NCBI RefSeq assembly: GCF_022606355.1
Contig: NZ_JAHHZQ010000002.1
Location: forward strand, 496,001-560,000
Direction of reading: 5' to 3'
Origin: Leifsonia shinshuensis
GTDB lineage: Bacteria > Actinomycetota > Actinomycetes > Actinomycetales > Microbacteriaceae
Length of the DNA stretch: 64,000 nt
Every line of letters begins with the position of its first letter. Position 1 is the first letter of the stretch. Shown here piece by piece: positions 8,986-18,569 of this stretch. The notes beneath the pieces were generated by a model. It was not told the DNA's origin. It did no database searches and was given only the letters and a program-made list of their open reading frames with translations. Both the position numbers and the translations under genes were made by a program.

Positions 8986-9243
8986 ATGTCCGAGCATCGC
9001 GTCCTCGCCCCGACCATCGCACCGGGCGAGAAGGTCATGGGTCCGGCGTCCTACTTCCCGAGTATCGAGAAGCACTACGGGCGTCCTGTGCAGGACTGGC
9101 TGGATCTGGCCGTCGGACGGCTCGAGGGCGGCGCGTCGCACATGGAGGTCGTCGACTGGCTCAAGTCGGAGTACGGGATGGGCCACGGGCACGCGAACGC
9201 CGTCGTCGGCTACGCGCGCGCCGAGCTCGCGAAGGGCGTGTGA
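8986..9243 (+). CDS. DUF4287 domain protein
   Basis: 85-residue soluble protein with the DUF4287 signature (ASYFPSIEKHYGRPVQDWLDL, then VDWLKSEYGMGHGHANAVVGY). Function of the domain is not established. Full length for the family. The start ATG 8986 has TAGGAT at 8974-8979, 6 nt upstream, and no Shine-Dalgarno, so a leaderless mRNA is likely. It is divergent from the small lipoprotein gene across about 96 bp. Confidence 0.85.
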   Translation: MSEHRVLAPTIAPGEKVMGPASYFPSIEKHYGRPVQDWLDLAVGRLEGGASHMEVVDWLKSEYGMGHGHANAVVGYARAELAKGV

Positions 9244-9333
9244 CCGCGGAGCGACGATGAGAGCCGCCGGGCCGCGGGAGGAATCATCCTGCGGAATGAC
9301 GCGGATGCCTGCCGCTTGGCATGGAATGGGAGC

Positions 9334-9840
9334 ATGAACACCGTCCTCATCTCGTTGCTGCAGGGCGCAGGCCCTGTCGCGCTCGCGGTGGTGTCGTTCG
9401 CGCTCGCGTTCACCTGGCCCAGCCTGATGGAACCCGTGGGCCGGCTGAGCGGCGAACGCGCGCGCCTGACAGCCTTCACCGCGGTCGGCGCGGCCCTCCT
9501 GCTCGCCTGCTCCGTCGTGTACGTCGTCCCCGGCCTGCTGCTCACGGACGACCTCGGCGCCATCGTCGCTCTTCCGATCGTCGCCACCTGGACGATCGTG
9601 GCGGCCGCTCTCTGCGTGCGGGCCGCCCTTCAGGCCGGAGTAGCGCGCGTGGTCTCGGCCGCCTTCGCGATCGTCGCCGCCTTCGGGGGCGTCGCCGGTG
9701 TTCTCGTCGCGCTGAGCGCGCACCACGCGATCGCCGCCACGATCCTCCCCACCGGGGCCTTCGTGCTCGTGGTCAGCGCGATCGCCGCTTTCATCGGCTG
9801 GGCACGCGTCGAACCGGTCGTCGAGGGTGCCCCCGCGTAG
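9334..9840 (+). CDS. Polytopic membrane protein of unknown function (five helices)
   Basis: 168 residues, about five hydrophobic helices separated by short loops, with a conserved-looking FTWPSLMEPVGRLSGERAR loop after the first. No family recognised. The frame opens at TTG 9316 but ATG 9334 is preferred because a TGGAAT hexamer lies 6 nt before it (9322-9327), the same spacing as other leaderless starts in this region, and because the first helix begins right after it. The GGGAG next to the start is too close to act as a normal ribosome site. Monocistronic as far as can be seen. Confidence 0.6.
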   Translation: MNTVLISLLQGAGPVALAVVSFALAFTWPSLMEPVGRLSGERARLTAFTAVGAALLLACSVVYVVPGLLLTDDLGAIVALPIVATWTIVAAALCVRAALQAGVARVVSAAFAIVAAFGGVAGVLVALSAHHAIAATILPTGAFVLVVSAIAAFIGWARVEPVVEGAPA

Positions 9841-9958
9841 GGATCGGACCGCAGCGAGGATTCGAGAAGGGACACGGCGAGCGCGGCTGTGCGCGGCAAA
9901 CGCGCAGGAAGCCCCCGACTAGACTGGGGAGCGAATCCTGATTGAGAGAGGTCGCCGA

Positions 9959-10558
9959 GTGGCACCCGCCGTTCCCCAGAATCAGGGCGATCCGAACCCG
10001 AGCCGTTATTGGGTCGTCCCCGCTGTGCGCGCGCTCGTCGCGCTTGCGATCGCCGCTGTCGTCACTTTCACCCGCGACGCGCACACCGCTCAGTTCGGTC
10101 TCATCGTCTTCGGGTTCTTCGGCGTGGCGGACGGCCTCGCGACCAGCGTCCTCTCCCTGCTGTTCAGCTCGCGCGGCCTCACCAGGACCCTCTTCGCCGT
10201 CCAGGGCGGGATCGGCGTGGTCGCCGGCGTGGTCGCCCTCGCGCTCAACGGCGGCGGCCTCGGCCTGTACCTCTATCTCGTGACGGTCTGGGCCGCCCTC
10301 ACGGGCGTCCTCGAGCTCTACAGCTGGGTGCGCGAGCGTCGGCGTGACGCCGCCGCTCGCGACTGGCTCATCACGGGGGCGCTGACGGCGATCCTGGCCC
10401 TCGTGCTCCTCCTCGTTCCGGCCGACGCCGTCCTCGCCATCGGGCTCTTCGGAGCGTGGGCCGTCATCGTCGGCGTCTTCCAGGGCATCGGGGCGGCGTC
10501 GCTGCGCACGGCCGCGCGGACCGCCGCAGCCGCCCGCCGGATGGAGAGCGGATCGTGA
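9959..10558 (+). CDS. HdeD/DUF308-like membrane protein
   Basis: 199 residues with six predicted hydrophobic helices in pairs (ALVALAIAAVVTF, FGLIVFGFFGVADGLA, FAVQGGIGVVAGVVALA, YLYLVTVWAALTGVLELY, WLITGALTAILALVLLL, AVLAIGLFGAWAVIVGVFQG). The repeated pattern of helix pairs, with FGxxxxxxGL-type glycines, resembles the HdeD/DUF308 family, whose E. coli member is an acid-stress membrane protein; the role here is unknown. Start GTG 9959 follows GAGAGAGG by 7 nt. The last codon overlaps the GTG of the next gene (GTGA), so the two are co-translated. Confidence 0.7.
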   Translation: MAPAVPQNQGDPNPSRYWVVPAVRALVALAIAAVVTFTRDAHTAQFGLIVFGFFGVADGLATSVLSLLFSSRGLTRTLFAVQGGIGVVAGVVALALNGGGLGLYLYLVTVWAALTGVLELYSWVRERRRDAAARDWLITGALTAILALVLLLVPADAVLAIGLFGAWAVIVGVFQGIGAASLRTAARTAAAARRMESGS

Positions 10559-10947
10559 CCAAGCGCGACAAGAAAGACCCCAGCGTGAGCAACAGCCTCC
10601 AGCCGACCCGCCGCGATCGTTTCCTCCCCGCCGAGCTCCTCGGCATCTCCGCCGGTCTCGGCGTCTTCGTGGGGCTCATCGTGCTGATCGCGACGCGGGA
10701 GTTCATCCTCGCCGGCGTCGCGTTGGGCGTCGCCTTCATCCTGTCGCTGGTGCTGATGGCGCTCTTCGCGCTCGCGTTCAAGCCGACGGCGGCCGAGGTC
10801 GAGGACATCCACGAACAGGACGTCGAGGCGCAGGCGAAGGCCGCGGAGAGGGCCGGCGATGCGGCTCGCCCGGCCTCCGAAGGCAGCGCGAGCGGCTCCG
10901 CCGCGCAGGGCGAGGCACCCGACGAAGGCCGGCCGACCGGCCACTGA
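10555..10947 (+). CDS. Small two-helix membrane protein with acidic/Ala-rich tail
   Basis: 130 residues. After a charged N-terminus (MTKRDKKDPSVSNSLQPTRRDRFLP) there are two hydrophobic helices (about 30-52 and 55-77) and then a cytoplasm-side tail rich in Glu, Ala, Ser and Gly that looks disordered. No family recognised. It is coupled to the preceding DUF308-like gene by a GTGA overlap, and GAGAGCGG precedes the GTG. The two products may act together in the membrane. Confidence 0.65.
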   Translation: MTKRDKKDPSVSNSLQPTRRDRFLPAELLGISAGLGVFVGLIVLIATREFILAGVALGVAFILSLVLMALFALAFKPTAAEVEDIHEQDVEAQAKAAERAGDAARPASEGSASGSAAQGEAPDEGRPTGH

Positions 10948-11007
10948 GCCCCCGCCGGAACAGCGGCGGCCCGGAACGGCGGCGGTGCGGCTGCGAGCCG
11001 ATCGCCG

Positions 11008-12387
11008 TCAGAGGCGGTCGACCAGCTCCGAGGCCAAGCCGGTGTACGCGGCCGGCGTGAGCGCCAACAGGCGGTTCTTCGCCGCCTGCCCGATGTCGAG
11101 ACCGTCGACGAACGCGGTGAGCGCCTCATGGTCGACGCGCTTGCCGCGCGTGAGCTCCTTCAGCAGGGCGTACGGGTCGGAGATCGTGGACCGACCGGCA
11201 GTGACCTCCGCCCGGATGACGGTCTGGATGGCCTCCGCCAGCACCTCCCAGTTGAGGTCGAGGTCGGCGGCGAGAGCCTCGCGATCGAGCGAGACCTGGG
11301 CGAGGCCGCGCTGGATGTTGTCCAGGGCGAGCAGCGAGTGCCCGAGACCGACGCCGATGTTGCGCTGCGTGGTCGAGTCGGTGAGGTCGCGCTGCAGCCG
11401 GCTCGTCACCAGGGTCGACGCGAGCGAGTCGAGCACGGCGCTCGACAGCTCGAGGTTGGCCTCGGCGTTCTCGAAGCGGATCGGGTTGACCTTGTGCGGC
11501 ATCGTCGACGAGCCGGTCGCACCGGGCTCCGGGGTCTGCCGGAAGTAGCCGAGAGAGATGTAGGTCCAGACGTCGGTGCACAGGTTGTGGAGCACGCGGT
11601 TGGCGTGCGAGATGCGGGAGTAGAGCTCGGCCTGCCAGTCGTGCGACTCGATCTGGGTCGTCAGCGGGTTCCAGCCGAGGCCGAGGCTCTCGACGAACTC
11701 GCGCGACACTCGCGGCCAGTCGGCCTCGGGATCGGCGACCAGGTGGGCGGCGAACGTGCCGGTAGCGCCGCTGAACTTGCCGAGGTACTCGGTCTTCTCG
11801 ATCTGGGCGCGCAGTCGCTCGAGACGGTGCACGAAGACCGCGAGCTCCTTGCCCATGGTCGTCGGGGTCGCCGGCTGGCCGTGCGTGCGCGCCAGCATGG
11901 CGTCGTCGCGGTACTGGACGGCCTGGGCGCGCAGCTCCGCGATCACCGCGCGGAAAGCGGGCAGCCACACCTGGGCGACGGCGGCGTTGACCGTCAGGGC
12001 GTAGGAGAGGTTGTTGATGTCCTCGCTGGTGGCGGCGAAGTGGGTCAGCTCGGCGATGCGGTCGAGGCCGAGCGCGTGCAGGCGCTCGCGCACCAGGTAC
12101 TCGACGGCTTTCACGTCGTGCTTGGTCGTGGCCTCCAGCTCGGCGAGCCGGTCGATCTCGGCCTGGCCGAAGTCGTCCGCGAGCGAGCGCAGCTGGCGGG
12201 CCTGCTCGTCGGTCAGCGGGCTGGAACCGAACATCCGGTGGGAGGTCAGGTAGAGCAGCCACTCGACCTCCACCTGCACGCGCGCCCGGTTCAGACCCGC
12301 CTCGGAGAGGTGGTCGCCGAGACCGAGGACTGCGGAGCGGTAGCGGCCGTCCAGGGGGCTGAGCGGCTGGGGAGGCAGGGCGGTCAT
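11008..12387 (-). CDS. purB: Adenylosuccinate lyase
   Basis: Catalyses two fumarate-releasing steps of purine synthesis: SAICAR to AICAR and adenylosuccinate to AMP. Belongs to the fumarase/aspartase superfamily, active as a cytoplasmic tetramer. Visible hallmarks are SPLDGRYR at the N-terminus, TTKHDVKAVEYLV, THFAATSEDINN, ARTHGQPATPTTMGKE and the superfamily signature GSSTMPHKVNP (about residue 290) with its catalytic serine loop. 459 residues, normal for the longer E. coli-like type. Start ATG 12387 (MTALPPQPLSPLDGRY) has AGGAG 4 nt upstream; an extension to 12438 is possible but unsupported. No other purine gene is adjacent. Confidence 0.96.
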   Translation of the reverse strand: MTALPPQPLSPLDGRYRSAVLGLGDHLSEAGLNRARVQVEVEWLLYLTSHRMFGSSPLTDEQARQLRSLADDFGQAEIDRLAELEATTKHDVKAVEYLVRERLHALGLDRIAELTHFAATSEDINNLSYALTVNAAVAQVWLPAFRAVIAELRAQAVQYRDDAMLARTHGQPATPTTMGKELAVFVHRLERLRAQIEKTEYLGKFSGATGTFAAHLVADPEADWPRVSREFVESLGLGWNPLTTQIESHDWQAELYSRISHANRVLHNLCTDVWTYISLGYFRQTPEPGATGSSTMPHKVNPIRFENAEANLELSSAVLDSLASTLVTSRLQRDLTDSTTQRNIGVGLGHSLLALDNIQRGLAQVSLDREALAADLDLNWEVLAEAIQTVIRAEVTAGRSTISDPYALLKELTRGKRVDHEALTAFVDGLDIGQAAKNRLLALTPAAYTGLASELVDRL

Positions 12388-12463
12388 GAGACTCCTCGCG
12401 GGGATCGGCGTGGTGGGATCGCTCCTATTCTCCCGCACTCCGCGAAGCCTCGGCGCTCGCGGG

Positions 12464-12853
12464 TCAGCGGTCGCGCGTGAGCGGCCGGAAGATCAGGCCG
12501 ATGAGCCAGCCGATGATGCCGAGTACGAGCGCGCCCCAGAGACCTGCCCAGAAGCCGTCCACGTGGAGGCCGAAGCCCATCAGGCTGCTGATCCACGACA
12601 CCAGGAGCAGCAGCAGCGCGTTCACGACGAACGAGATGAGGCCGAGGGTGAGGATGTACAGCGGGAACGCGATGACGCGGACCACGGTTCCGACGACCGC
12701 GTTGACCACGCCGAAGATCAGCGCGACGAGGAGGTAGGTCAGGACGGTCGCCGTGCTGTCCTGGGCGTACGGAACGACGGTGACGCCGGAGACGATGAAC
12801 GTCGTCAGCCAGAGCGCCAGGGCGTTGATGATCACCTTGAGCAGGAATCGCAT
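12464..12853 (-). CDS. Phage-holin-family-like four-helix membrane protein
   Basis: 129 residues with four hydrophobic helices (starting MRFLLKVIINALALWLTTFI). The pattern, including VSGVTV after helix 1 and FGVVNAVVG in helix 2, matches the widespread 'phage holin family 4' membrane proteins of bacterial chromosomes, which are not known to be real holins. Start ATG 12853 has GGGAGGA 7 nt upstream; the frame open to 13915 is antisense to hisC. It lies directly upstream of purB in the same direction with a 76-bp gap, so co-transcription is possible. Confidence 0.75.
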   Translation of the reverse strand: MRFLLKVIINALALWLTTFIVSGVTVVPYAQDSTATVLTYLLVALIFGVVNAVVGTVVRVIAFPLYILTLGLISFVVNALLLLLVSWISSLMGFGLHVDGFWAGLWGALVLGIIGWLIGLIFRPLTRDR

Positions 12854-12913
12854 GCCGACATCCTCCCAAACGGGAGGCGCGCGCGGCAGGGGCTCGCCGC
12901 TAGAGTCGCGGGC

Positions 12914-13408
12914 GTGACCTTCAACGGGATGCCGGACAAGAACGGGCTCACGCCGTCGCAGTACAGCAGCGTCGACCGCGAGAAGAAGGTGTACCCGCCG
13001 ATCCAGTGGTGGCCGCTGCGCCTGACGAGCCCCACGCAGAAGGTCGCGGTCTGGGTCGTCTGGATCGTTGCCGGCGTTCTCGTTCGATGGGCGCTCGACC
13101 TGGTCGCTTCCACGGCGGCCGTGAGCGACCTCTGGGTCATCCTCGGAACCGTCGTCATCGTCGCGTTCGCGCGTTCGTGCCGCGGCTGGAGCGAGCCGGT
13201 CGCGCCCCCGCGCGCATGGTGGCGGTTGACCGCCCGGCCGCTCGCGGGCTGGTGGCTCGCCGGGCTGCACCTGTTCGCCGTCGCGGCACCGTTCGTTCAG
13301 GGATGGCCGCTGGAGGTGGACCTTCCCGGGATCACGACCCTGTTCCTCGGCCTCGCCTTCCTCAACTCCTCCATCCGGCTCACCATCCAGCGGCACCGCA
13401 CGCAGTAG
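12914..13408 (+). CDS. Membrane protein of unknown function
   Basis: 164 residues; a polar N-terminal 45 residues (with PIQWWPLRLTSPTQK) followed by about four hydrophobic helices and a basic end (SSIRLTIQRHRTQ). No family recognised. Start GTG 12914 is preceded by TAGAGT at 12901-12906, 7 nt away, so the message is probably leaderless; this also excludes the open-frame extension back to 12386. Divergent from the holin-like gene across only 60 bp. Confidence 0.65.
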   Translation: MTFNGMPDKNGLTPSQYSSVDREKKVYPPIQWWPLRLTSPTQKVAVWVVWIVAGVLVRWALDLVASTAAVSDLWVILGTVVIVAFARSCRGWSEPVAPPRAWWRLTARPLAGWWLAGLHLFAVAAPFVQGWPLEVDLPGITTLFLGLAFLNSSIRLTIQRHRTQ

Positions 13409-13453
13409 AGAGGAATTCTCCCCGCGGCATGCGCCCGCGACTAAGTTGGGTCT

Positions 13454-14563
13454 GTGACTGACGAAGACGCGCTCGGCGTTCGGCTGCGGCCCGAGATCGT
13501 GGCGGTTCCCGCCTACAAGCAGGGCCGGCCGGCGCCGGCGGACGGTTTCAAGCTGTCCAGCAACGAGAACCCGTATCCCCCGCTCCCCTCCGTCGTGGAG
13601 GCCGTGGCGGCGACGCTCACCGAGCTGAACCGGTACCCGAACGCGGGCGGCGCCGACCTCCGTCAGCGTCTTGCGGAGCGCCACGGCGTGGACGTCGAGC
13701 AGGTGCACCTCGGCAGCGGCTCGGTCGCGTTGCTCGCGCAGTTCATTTCGGCGGCCGCGGGCGTCGGCGACGAGGTCGTCTACTCGTGGCGCTCGTTCGA
13801 GGCGTATCCCGGCCTGGTCACCGTCGCCGGAGCGACGAGCGTGCAGGTGCCGAACCGCCCGGACGGCGGCCACGATCTGCCGGCTATGGCGGCGGCGATC
13901 ACCGACCGCACGCACGTGGTGATCGTCTGCACGCCCAACAACCCGACAGGGCCGGTGGTGACCGCGGACGAGTTCGAGGCGTTCATGGCCCGGGTGCCGC
14001 GCGACCTCCTGGTGCTGCTCGACGAGGCCTACTACGAGTTCGTCACCGATGATTCGTCGGTCGACGGCATCCCGCTGCTCTCGCGCTACCCGAACCTCGT
14101 CGTGCTGCGCACGTTCTCGAAGGCGTACGGCCTGGCGGCGCTGCGGATCGGCTACGCCGTCGGCCCGGCGGCCGTGCTGGACGCCGCCCGGTCGGCCGCC
14201 ATCCCCCTGTCGGTCACCGACGCCTCCCGCGTCGCCGCGCTGGCCTCCATCGATGCGGAGGACGAGCTGATGGAGCGCGTCGCCCGCATCGCCATGCGCC
14301 GCGACAAGCTCAGGGATGCCCTCGTCGAACAGGGTTGGAACGTCCCCGTCTCCCAGGCCAATTTCCTCTGGCTGCCCACGGGCGAGCAGACGGGGGCCGC
14401 CAACGATGCCTTCTTCGATGCGGGTCTCACCGTGCGGGCGTTTCCGCCGGAGGGCATCCGGATCAGCGTCGGAGAGCAGGAATCTGTGGAAAAACTCCTG
14501 GAGGTTGCGGCAGATATTGTCCAGAACCTACCAAATGGGCACCCCGGCAAGCGGTTAGGTTAG
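13454..14563 (+). CDS. hisC: Histidinol-phosphate / aromatic aminotransferase
   Basis: Fold-type I PLP aminotransferase. In histidine synthesis HisC converts imidazole-acetol phosphate to L-histidinol phosphate with glutamate; actinobacterial members may also act on aromatic 2-oxoacids (Pat). Motifs: KLSSNENP (31-40 region), CTPNNPTG with the PLP-binding Asn, LDEAYYEF (Asp190), and the Schiff-base lysine in [14 protein letters not shown] (Lys223). 369 residues. Start GTG 13454 lies 6 nt after TAAGTT (13442-13447), so it is leaderless. No other his gene is nearby, which leaves the HisC versus Pat assignment open. The next gene's promoter hexamer overlaps its stop codon. Confidence 0.88.
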   Translation: MTDEDALGVRLRPEIVAVPAYKQGRPAPADGFKLSSNENPYPPLPSVVEAVAATLTELNRYPNAGGADLRQRLAERHGVDVEQVHLGSGSVALLAQFISAAAGVGDEVVYSWRSFEAYPGLVTVAGATSVQVPNRPDGGHDLPAMAAAITDRTHVVIVCTPNNPTGPVVTADEFEAFMARVPRDLLVLLDEAYYEFVTDDSSVDGIPLLSRYPNLVVLRTFSKAYGLAALRIGYAVGPAAVLDAARSAAIPLSVTDASRVAALASIDAEDELMERVARIAMRRDKLRDALVEQGWNVPVSQANFLWLPTGEQTGAANDAFFDAGLTVRAFPPEGIRISVGEQESVEKLLEVAADIVQNLPNGHPGKRLG

Positions 14564-14567
14564 AACG

Positions 14568-15707
14568 GTGGTTGCGACGAACGATACCCCGCGCCCGGCG
14601 AACACCGTCCAGCTGCTGACCGCTGACGGCCGTTTCCAGCCGAGCGAACCTGCCGGAGAGTACCTCCCCTACCTCGAGCGACTCGACGAGAACGACTACC
14701 GCGCGTTCTACCGCGACATGGTCCGTGTCCGCGCGGTCGACCACGAGGGCGCCAACCTGCAGCGTCAGGGCCAGCTCGGCCTGTGGGTGCCGAGCCACGG
14801 CCAGGAGGGTGCCCAGGTCGGCTCCGCGCACGCCGCCAAGCCGCAGGACAACCTGTTCCCCTCCTACCGTGAGCACGTCGTCGGCATGATCCGCGGCATC
14901 GACCCGGTGGGGATCATGGGCCTGCTGCGTGGCACGACCCACGGCGGGTGGGACCCGACGGACCCCGCTGTGCGCAACTTCCACCTCTACACGCTCGTCA
15001 TCGGGTCGCACGCACTGCACGCGACCGGCTACGCGCTCGGCGCGAAGCTCGACGGCAAGGTCGGCACCGGCGACCCGGACAGCGACGAGGCCGTCATCGC
15101 CTACTTCGGCGACGGTGCGACCAGCCAGGGCGATGTCAGCGAGGCCTTCGTCTTCGCGGCCAGCTACCAGACCCCGCAGGTCTTCTTCCTGCAGAACAAC
15201 CACTGGGCCATCTCGGTGCCGGTGACGACGCAGTCGCGCACGCCGCTCTACCTGCGTTCCAGCGGCTTCGGCATCCCGGGCGTGCAGCTCGACGGCAACG
15301 ATGTTCTCGCCGCCTATGCGGTCACGGCGAAGCACCTGGACGACGCGCGCAACGGCGAGGGCCCGAGCCTGATCGAGGCGCTCACCTACCGGATGGGCGC
15401 GCACACGTCGAGCGACGACCCCACCAAGTACCGCAGCGACGACGAGGTGGCCTACTGGGCCGAGCGCGACCCGATCCTCCGCTTCCGGATCTTCCTGGAG
15501 CAGCAGGGCGTCGGGCAGGCGTTCTTCGACGCGGCGCAGGAGGAGGCGGCCGACCTCGCCGCCGACGTGCGCCGCCGAACGCTGGAGCTTGCGGCGCCGG
15601 AGCCCGCCAGCATGTTCGAGCACGTCTACAGTGAGCCGCATCCCCTGATGGACGAACAGCGGCGCTGGCTCGAAGACTACGAGGCGTCCTTCGGAGGTGA
15701 CGCATGA
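14568..15707 (+). CDS. pdhA: 2-oxoacid (pyruvate or branched-chain) dehydrogenase E1 alpha subunit
   Basis: Thiamine-diphosphate subunit of a heterotetrameric E1, which decarboxylates a 2-oxoacid and passes the acyl group to lipoyl-E2. Motifs: SHGQEGAQVG, FPSYREH, the ThDP/Mg motif GDGATSQGD...NNHWAIS, and the loop RMGAHTSSDDPTKYR. 379 residues, full length. The gene order alpha-beta-E2 without E3 or a specific regulator does not separate pyruvate from branched-chain substrates; the symbol follows common annotation. GTG 14568 sits 6 nt after TAGGTT (14556-14561), which overlaps the hisC stop, so the operon can start as a leaderless transcript. The stop overlaps the next ATG (ATGA). Confidence 0.88.
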   Translation: MVATNDTPRPANTVQLLTADGRFQPSEPAGEYLPYLERLDENDYRAFYRDMVRVRAVDHEGANLQRQGQLGLWVPSHGQEGAQVGSAHAAKPQDNLFPSYREHVVGMIRGIDPVGIMGLLRGTTHGGWDPTDPAVRNFHLYTLVIGSHALHATGYALGAKLDGKVGTGDPDSDEAVIAYFGDGATSQGDVSEAFVFAASYQTPQVFFLQNNHWAISVPVTTQSRTPLYLRSSGFGIPGVQLDGNDVLAAYAVTAKHLDDARNGEGPSLIEALTYRMGAHTSSDDPTKYRSDDEVAYWAERDPILRFRIFLEQQGVGQAFFDAAQEEAADLAADVRRRTLELAAPEPASMFEHVYSEPHPLMDEQRRWLEDYEASFGGDA

Positions 15708-17062
15708 GCGACTCGAGAGCCGAGACCGGCTATGTGGAGGCCGAGCTCATCGATGACGAAACGCAGCAGCACGACACGCCCGCCGCGGACACCCAGGCGA
15801 TCGACGTGGTGGAGATCGTGGAGAGCGAGCCGGGTTCGCTCGTGCTCGAGGAGCACGTGGCCGAGCAGGAATGGACGCGCGAGTTCGCGATCGAGGACAG
15901 CGCGCCCGCTGAGCCGGAGGCCGAACTTGCCGAGCCGGAGGCTGTGAGCGACGAGTCGCAGGACGGTGACGTGTCGGTTCGGCCGACATCCACCGAGCCG
16001 CAGGCCGACGTGGTCGCGGGAGACGACTCCGGAGCCGCGGTCACCCCGTCCGCACCTCAGTCCGAGCCAGAGCCGGAGGCACCGCGCCTCCAGTCGCTGC
16101 CGATGGTCAAGGCTCTGAACGCCGGTCTGCGCCGCGCGCTCGCCGAGGATCCCAAGGTGCTGCTGATGGGCGAGGACATCGGTCCGCTCGGCGGCGTCTT
16201 CCGCGTCACGGAGGGGCTGCAGGCGGAGTTCGGCACGAAACGGGTGCTCGACACGCCGCTCGCGGAGTCGGGCATCATCGGCTCGGCCATCGGTCTCGCG
16301 ATGCGCGGCTTCCGTCCCGTGGTCGAGATCCAGTTCAACGGCTTCGTCTTCCCCGGCTTCGACCAGATCACGACGCAGCTCGCGAAGCTCACGAACCGGC
16401 ACTCCGGTGCCGTGTCGATGCCGGTCGTCATCCGGATCCCGCACGGCGGCCACATCGGCGCGGTCGAGCACCACCAGGAGGCTCCGGAGGCGTACTTCGC
16501 GCACACCGCCGGACTGCGGGTCGTCGCGCCGTCGACCCCGCACGATGCCTACTGGATGATCCAGGAGGCCATCGCCTCCGACGACCCGGTGATCTTCTTC
16601 GAGCCGATGAGCCGTTACTGGCCCAAGGGCGAGGTCGACACGGTCGAGAACGGGGTGCCCCTGCACGCGAGCCGTGTGGTCCGGTCGGGCACGGACGCGA
16701 CCATCGTGGCGTGGGCCGGCATGGTCCCCGTCGCCCTGCGCGCTGCGGAGATCGCCGCGGAGGAGGGACGCAGCCTGGAGGTCGTCGACCTCCGGTCGCT
16801 GTCGCCGATCGACTACGGACCGGTGGTGCAGTCGGTGCAGAAGACCGGCCGTCTGATCGTCGCGCAGGAGGCGCCCGGCACCGTGTCCGTCGCCTCCGAA
16901 GTGGCCGCGGCGGTCTCCGAGAAGGCGTTCTACTCGCTGGAGTCGCCGGTCCTCCGTGTCGCCGGGTTCGACACCCCCTTCCCGCCGGCCAAGCTCGAGG
17001 GCGTGTACCTTCCCGACGCCGATCGGATCCTCGAGGCCGTCGACCGCGCGCTCGCATACTGA
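15704..17062 (+). CDS. 2-oxoacid dehydrogenase E1 beta subunit with long acidic N-terminal extension
   Basis: Partner of the E1 alpha subunit. The canonical beta subunit starts at about residue 128 ([32 protein letters not shown]) and includes the ThDP-contacting GEDIG/RVTEGL region, [23 protein letters not shown], and the C-terminal transketolase-like domain ([11 protein letters not shown]...[11 protein letters not shown]). The first ~127 residues are a Glu/Asp/Pro/Ser-rich, probably disordered segment not found in normal ~325-residue beta subunits. The start is fixed by the ATGA overlap with the alpha gene, and the extension has continuous coding character, so it is not an annotation artefact. 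It might be a flexible arm for E1-E2 assembly; that is inference. Confidence 0.9.
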   Translation: MSDSRAETGYVEAELIDDETQQHDTPAADTQAIDVVEIVESEPGSLVLEEHVAEQEWTREFAIEDSAPAEPEAELAEPEAVSDESQDGDVSVRPTSTEPQADVVAGDDSGAAVTPSAPQSEPEPEAPRLQSLPMVKALNAGLRRALAEDPKVLLMGEDIGPLGGVFRVTEGLQAEFGTKRVLDTPLAESGIIGSAIGLAMRGFRPVVEIQFNGFVFPGFDQITTQLAKLTNRHSGAVSMPVVIRIPHGGHIGAVEHHQEAPEAYFAHTAGLRVVAPSTPHDAYWMIQEAIASDDPVIFFEPMSRYWPKGEVDTVENGVPLHASRVVRSGTDATIVAWAGMVPVALRAAEIAAEEGRSLEVVDLRSLSPIDYGPVVQSVQKTGRLIVAQEAPGTVSVASEVAAAVSEKAFYSLESPVLRVAGFDTPFPPAKLEGVYLPDADRILEAVDRALAY

Positions 17063-17087
17063 GCCCGCCGAACGAAAGAAGTCGCAC

Positions 17088-18530
17088 ATGAGCGAGTCCC
17101 AGTTCCTGCTGCCCGATGTCGGCGAGGGCCTGACCGAGGCGGAGATCGTCTCGTGGAAGGTCGCGCCGGGTGAGCCGGTGGCGGTCAACCAGGTCATCGT
17201 CGAGATCGAGACGGCCAAGTCGCTCGTCGAGCTGCCGTCTCCGTTCGAGGGGACCGTCGGTGAGCTGCTGGTCTCCGAGGGCGAGACCGTGGAGGTCGGC
17301 ACGCCGATCATCACCGTCACGGGAGCGGATGCCGCCGCGGCGCCCGCGGCCCCGGTGAGCGAGGTCGCCCAGGCCGAGGCCGACGCGGCCCAGAGCGTCT
17401 CGCACGAGGTGGACGAGCCGAAGGCCGGTGCCGTCCTCGTCGGCTACGGCGCCGCAGGCCACGGCACCAGCCGCCGTCGCCGGGTGACGCACCCGGGCAC
17501 GGCGGCGCTCCCGATCACGTTCACGCCCGCGCCGGCACCCGCGGCGGCGCCCGCGCCGACTCCTGCAGCCCCTGCTCCGGCCTCCGTCGTTTCGGCTCAG
17601 GCCGCCGCGCCCGCAGCCGAGCCGGCACCGACTCCGTCGGCTCCGGCCGGCGCGTCGCCCGTCGGCGGAGCGCCGGTGATCGCCAAGCCGCCGATCCGCA
17701 AGCTCGCCAAAGACCTCGGAGTCGACCTCACGACCGTGTCGCCGACCGGCGCGATCGGCGACATCACGCGCGACGACGTGCTGCGCGAGGCGACGCAGGC
17801 CAGCGTGTTCCGCAACATCCAGACGCCGGCCTGGCCGGACGACCGCGAGGACCGCATCCCCGTCAAGGGCGTGCGCAAGGCGATCGCCACCGCGATGACG
17901 ACCAGCGCGTTCAGTGCGCCGCACGTCAGCCTGTTCGTCGACGTGGACGCGACGCGCACCATGGAGTTCGTCAAGCGCCTCAAGAACTCGGCCGACTTCG
18001 TCGGCGTGAAGATCTCCCCGCTGCTCATCGTCGCCAAGGCGATCATCTGGGCGGTGCGGCGCAACCCGACGGTGAACTCGACGTGGACCGACGAGGAGAT
18101 CATCGTCCGGCACTACGTGAACCTGGGCATCGCCGCGGCAACGCCGCGCGGGCTGATCGTGCCGAACGTCAAGGAGGCGCAGGGGATGTCCCTGCTCGAG
18201 CTGGCGAAGGCGCTCGAGGAACTGACGCTGGTCGCGCGCGAGGGCAAGACTCCCCCGGCCGACATGGCCGGCGGCACCATCACGATCACGAACATCGGCG
18301 TGTTCGGGATGGACACCGGCACGCCGATCCTCAACCCCGGGGAGGTCGGGATCGTCGCGCTGGGCACGATCAAGCAGAAGCCGTGGGTCGTCGACGGCGA
18401 GGTGCGTCCGCGCTACGTGACGACCGTGGGCGCTTCGTTCGACCACCGGGTGGTCGACGGCGACGTGGCGTCGCGCTTCCTCGCGGACGTGGCCTCCATC
18501 ATCGAGGAGCCTGCGCTGCTGCTCGACTGA
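17088..18530 (+). CDS. Dihydrolipoamide acyltransferase (E2) of the 2-oxoacid dehydrogenase complex
   Basis: Core acyltransferase: takes the acyl group from E1 on its lipoyl arm and transfers it to CoA. Residues 1-77 form one lipoyl domain, lipoylated at Lys44 in [12 protein letters not shown]. An Ala/Pro-rich linker (about 80-205) is followed by the peripheral-subunit-binding domain ([14 protein letters not shown]...GDITRDDV) and the catalytic domain ending with DHRVVDGD (His453, Asp457). 480 residues. ATG 17088 with GAAAGAAG upstream is the start; the frame back to 16956 overlaps the beta gene. There is no E3 gene here, so dihydrolipoamide dehydrogenase must come from elsewhere. Confidence 0.93.
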   Translation: MSESQFLLPDVGEGLTEAEIVSWKVAPGEPVAVNQVIVEIETAKSLVELPSPFEGTVGELLVSEGETVEVGTPIITVTGADAAAAPAAPVSEVAQAEADAAQSVSHEVDEPKAGAVLVGYGAAGHGTSRRRRVTHPGTAALPITFTPAPAPAAAPAPTPAAPAPASVVSAQAAAPAAEPAPTPSAPAGASPVGGAPVIAKPPIRKLAKDLGVDLTTVSPTGAIGDITRDDVLREATQASVFRNIQTPAWPDDREDRIPVKGVRKAIATAMTTSAFSAPHVSLFVDVDATRTMEFVKRLKNSADFVGVKISPLLIVAKAIIWAVRRNPTVNSTWTDEEIIVRHYVNLGIAAATPRGLIVPNVKEAQGMSLLELAKALEELTLVAREGKTPPADMAGGTITITNIGVFGMDTGTPILNPGEVGIVALGTIKQKPWVVDGEVRPRYVTTVGASFDHRVVDGDVASRFLADVASIIEEPALLLD

Positions 18531-18569
18531 GGTGAGATTTGCGGCAAATCGTCTGTACCCGAATTGATT

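Noticed and set aside
12464-12853. Prophage holin
   Set aside because: Belongs to the chromosomal 'phage holin family' membrane proteins; no lysin or other phage gene is near.
15704-16084. Frameshift or misannotated start explaining the long E1 beta N-terminus
   Set aside because: The ATGA overlap with the alpha gene and the continuous acidic coding sequence support a real extension.
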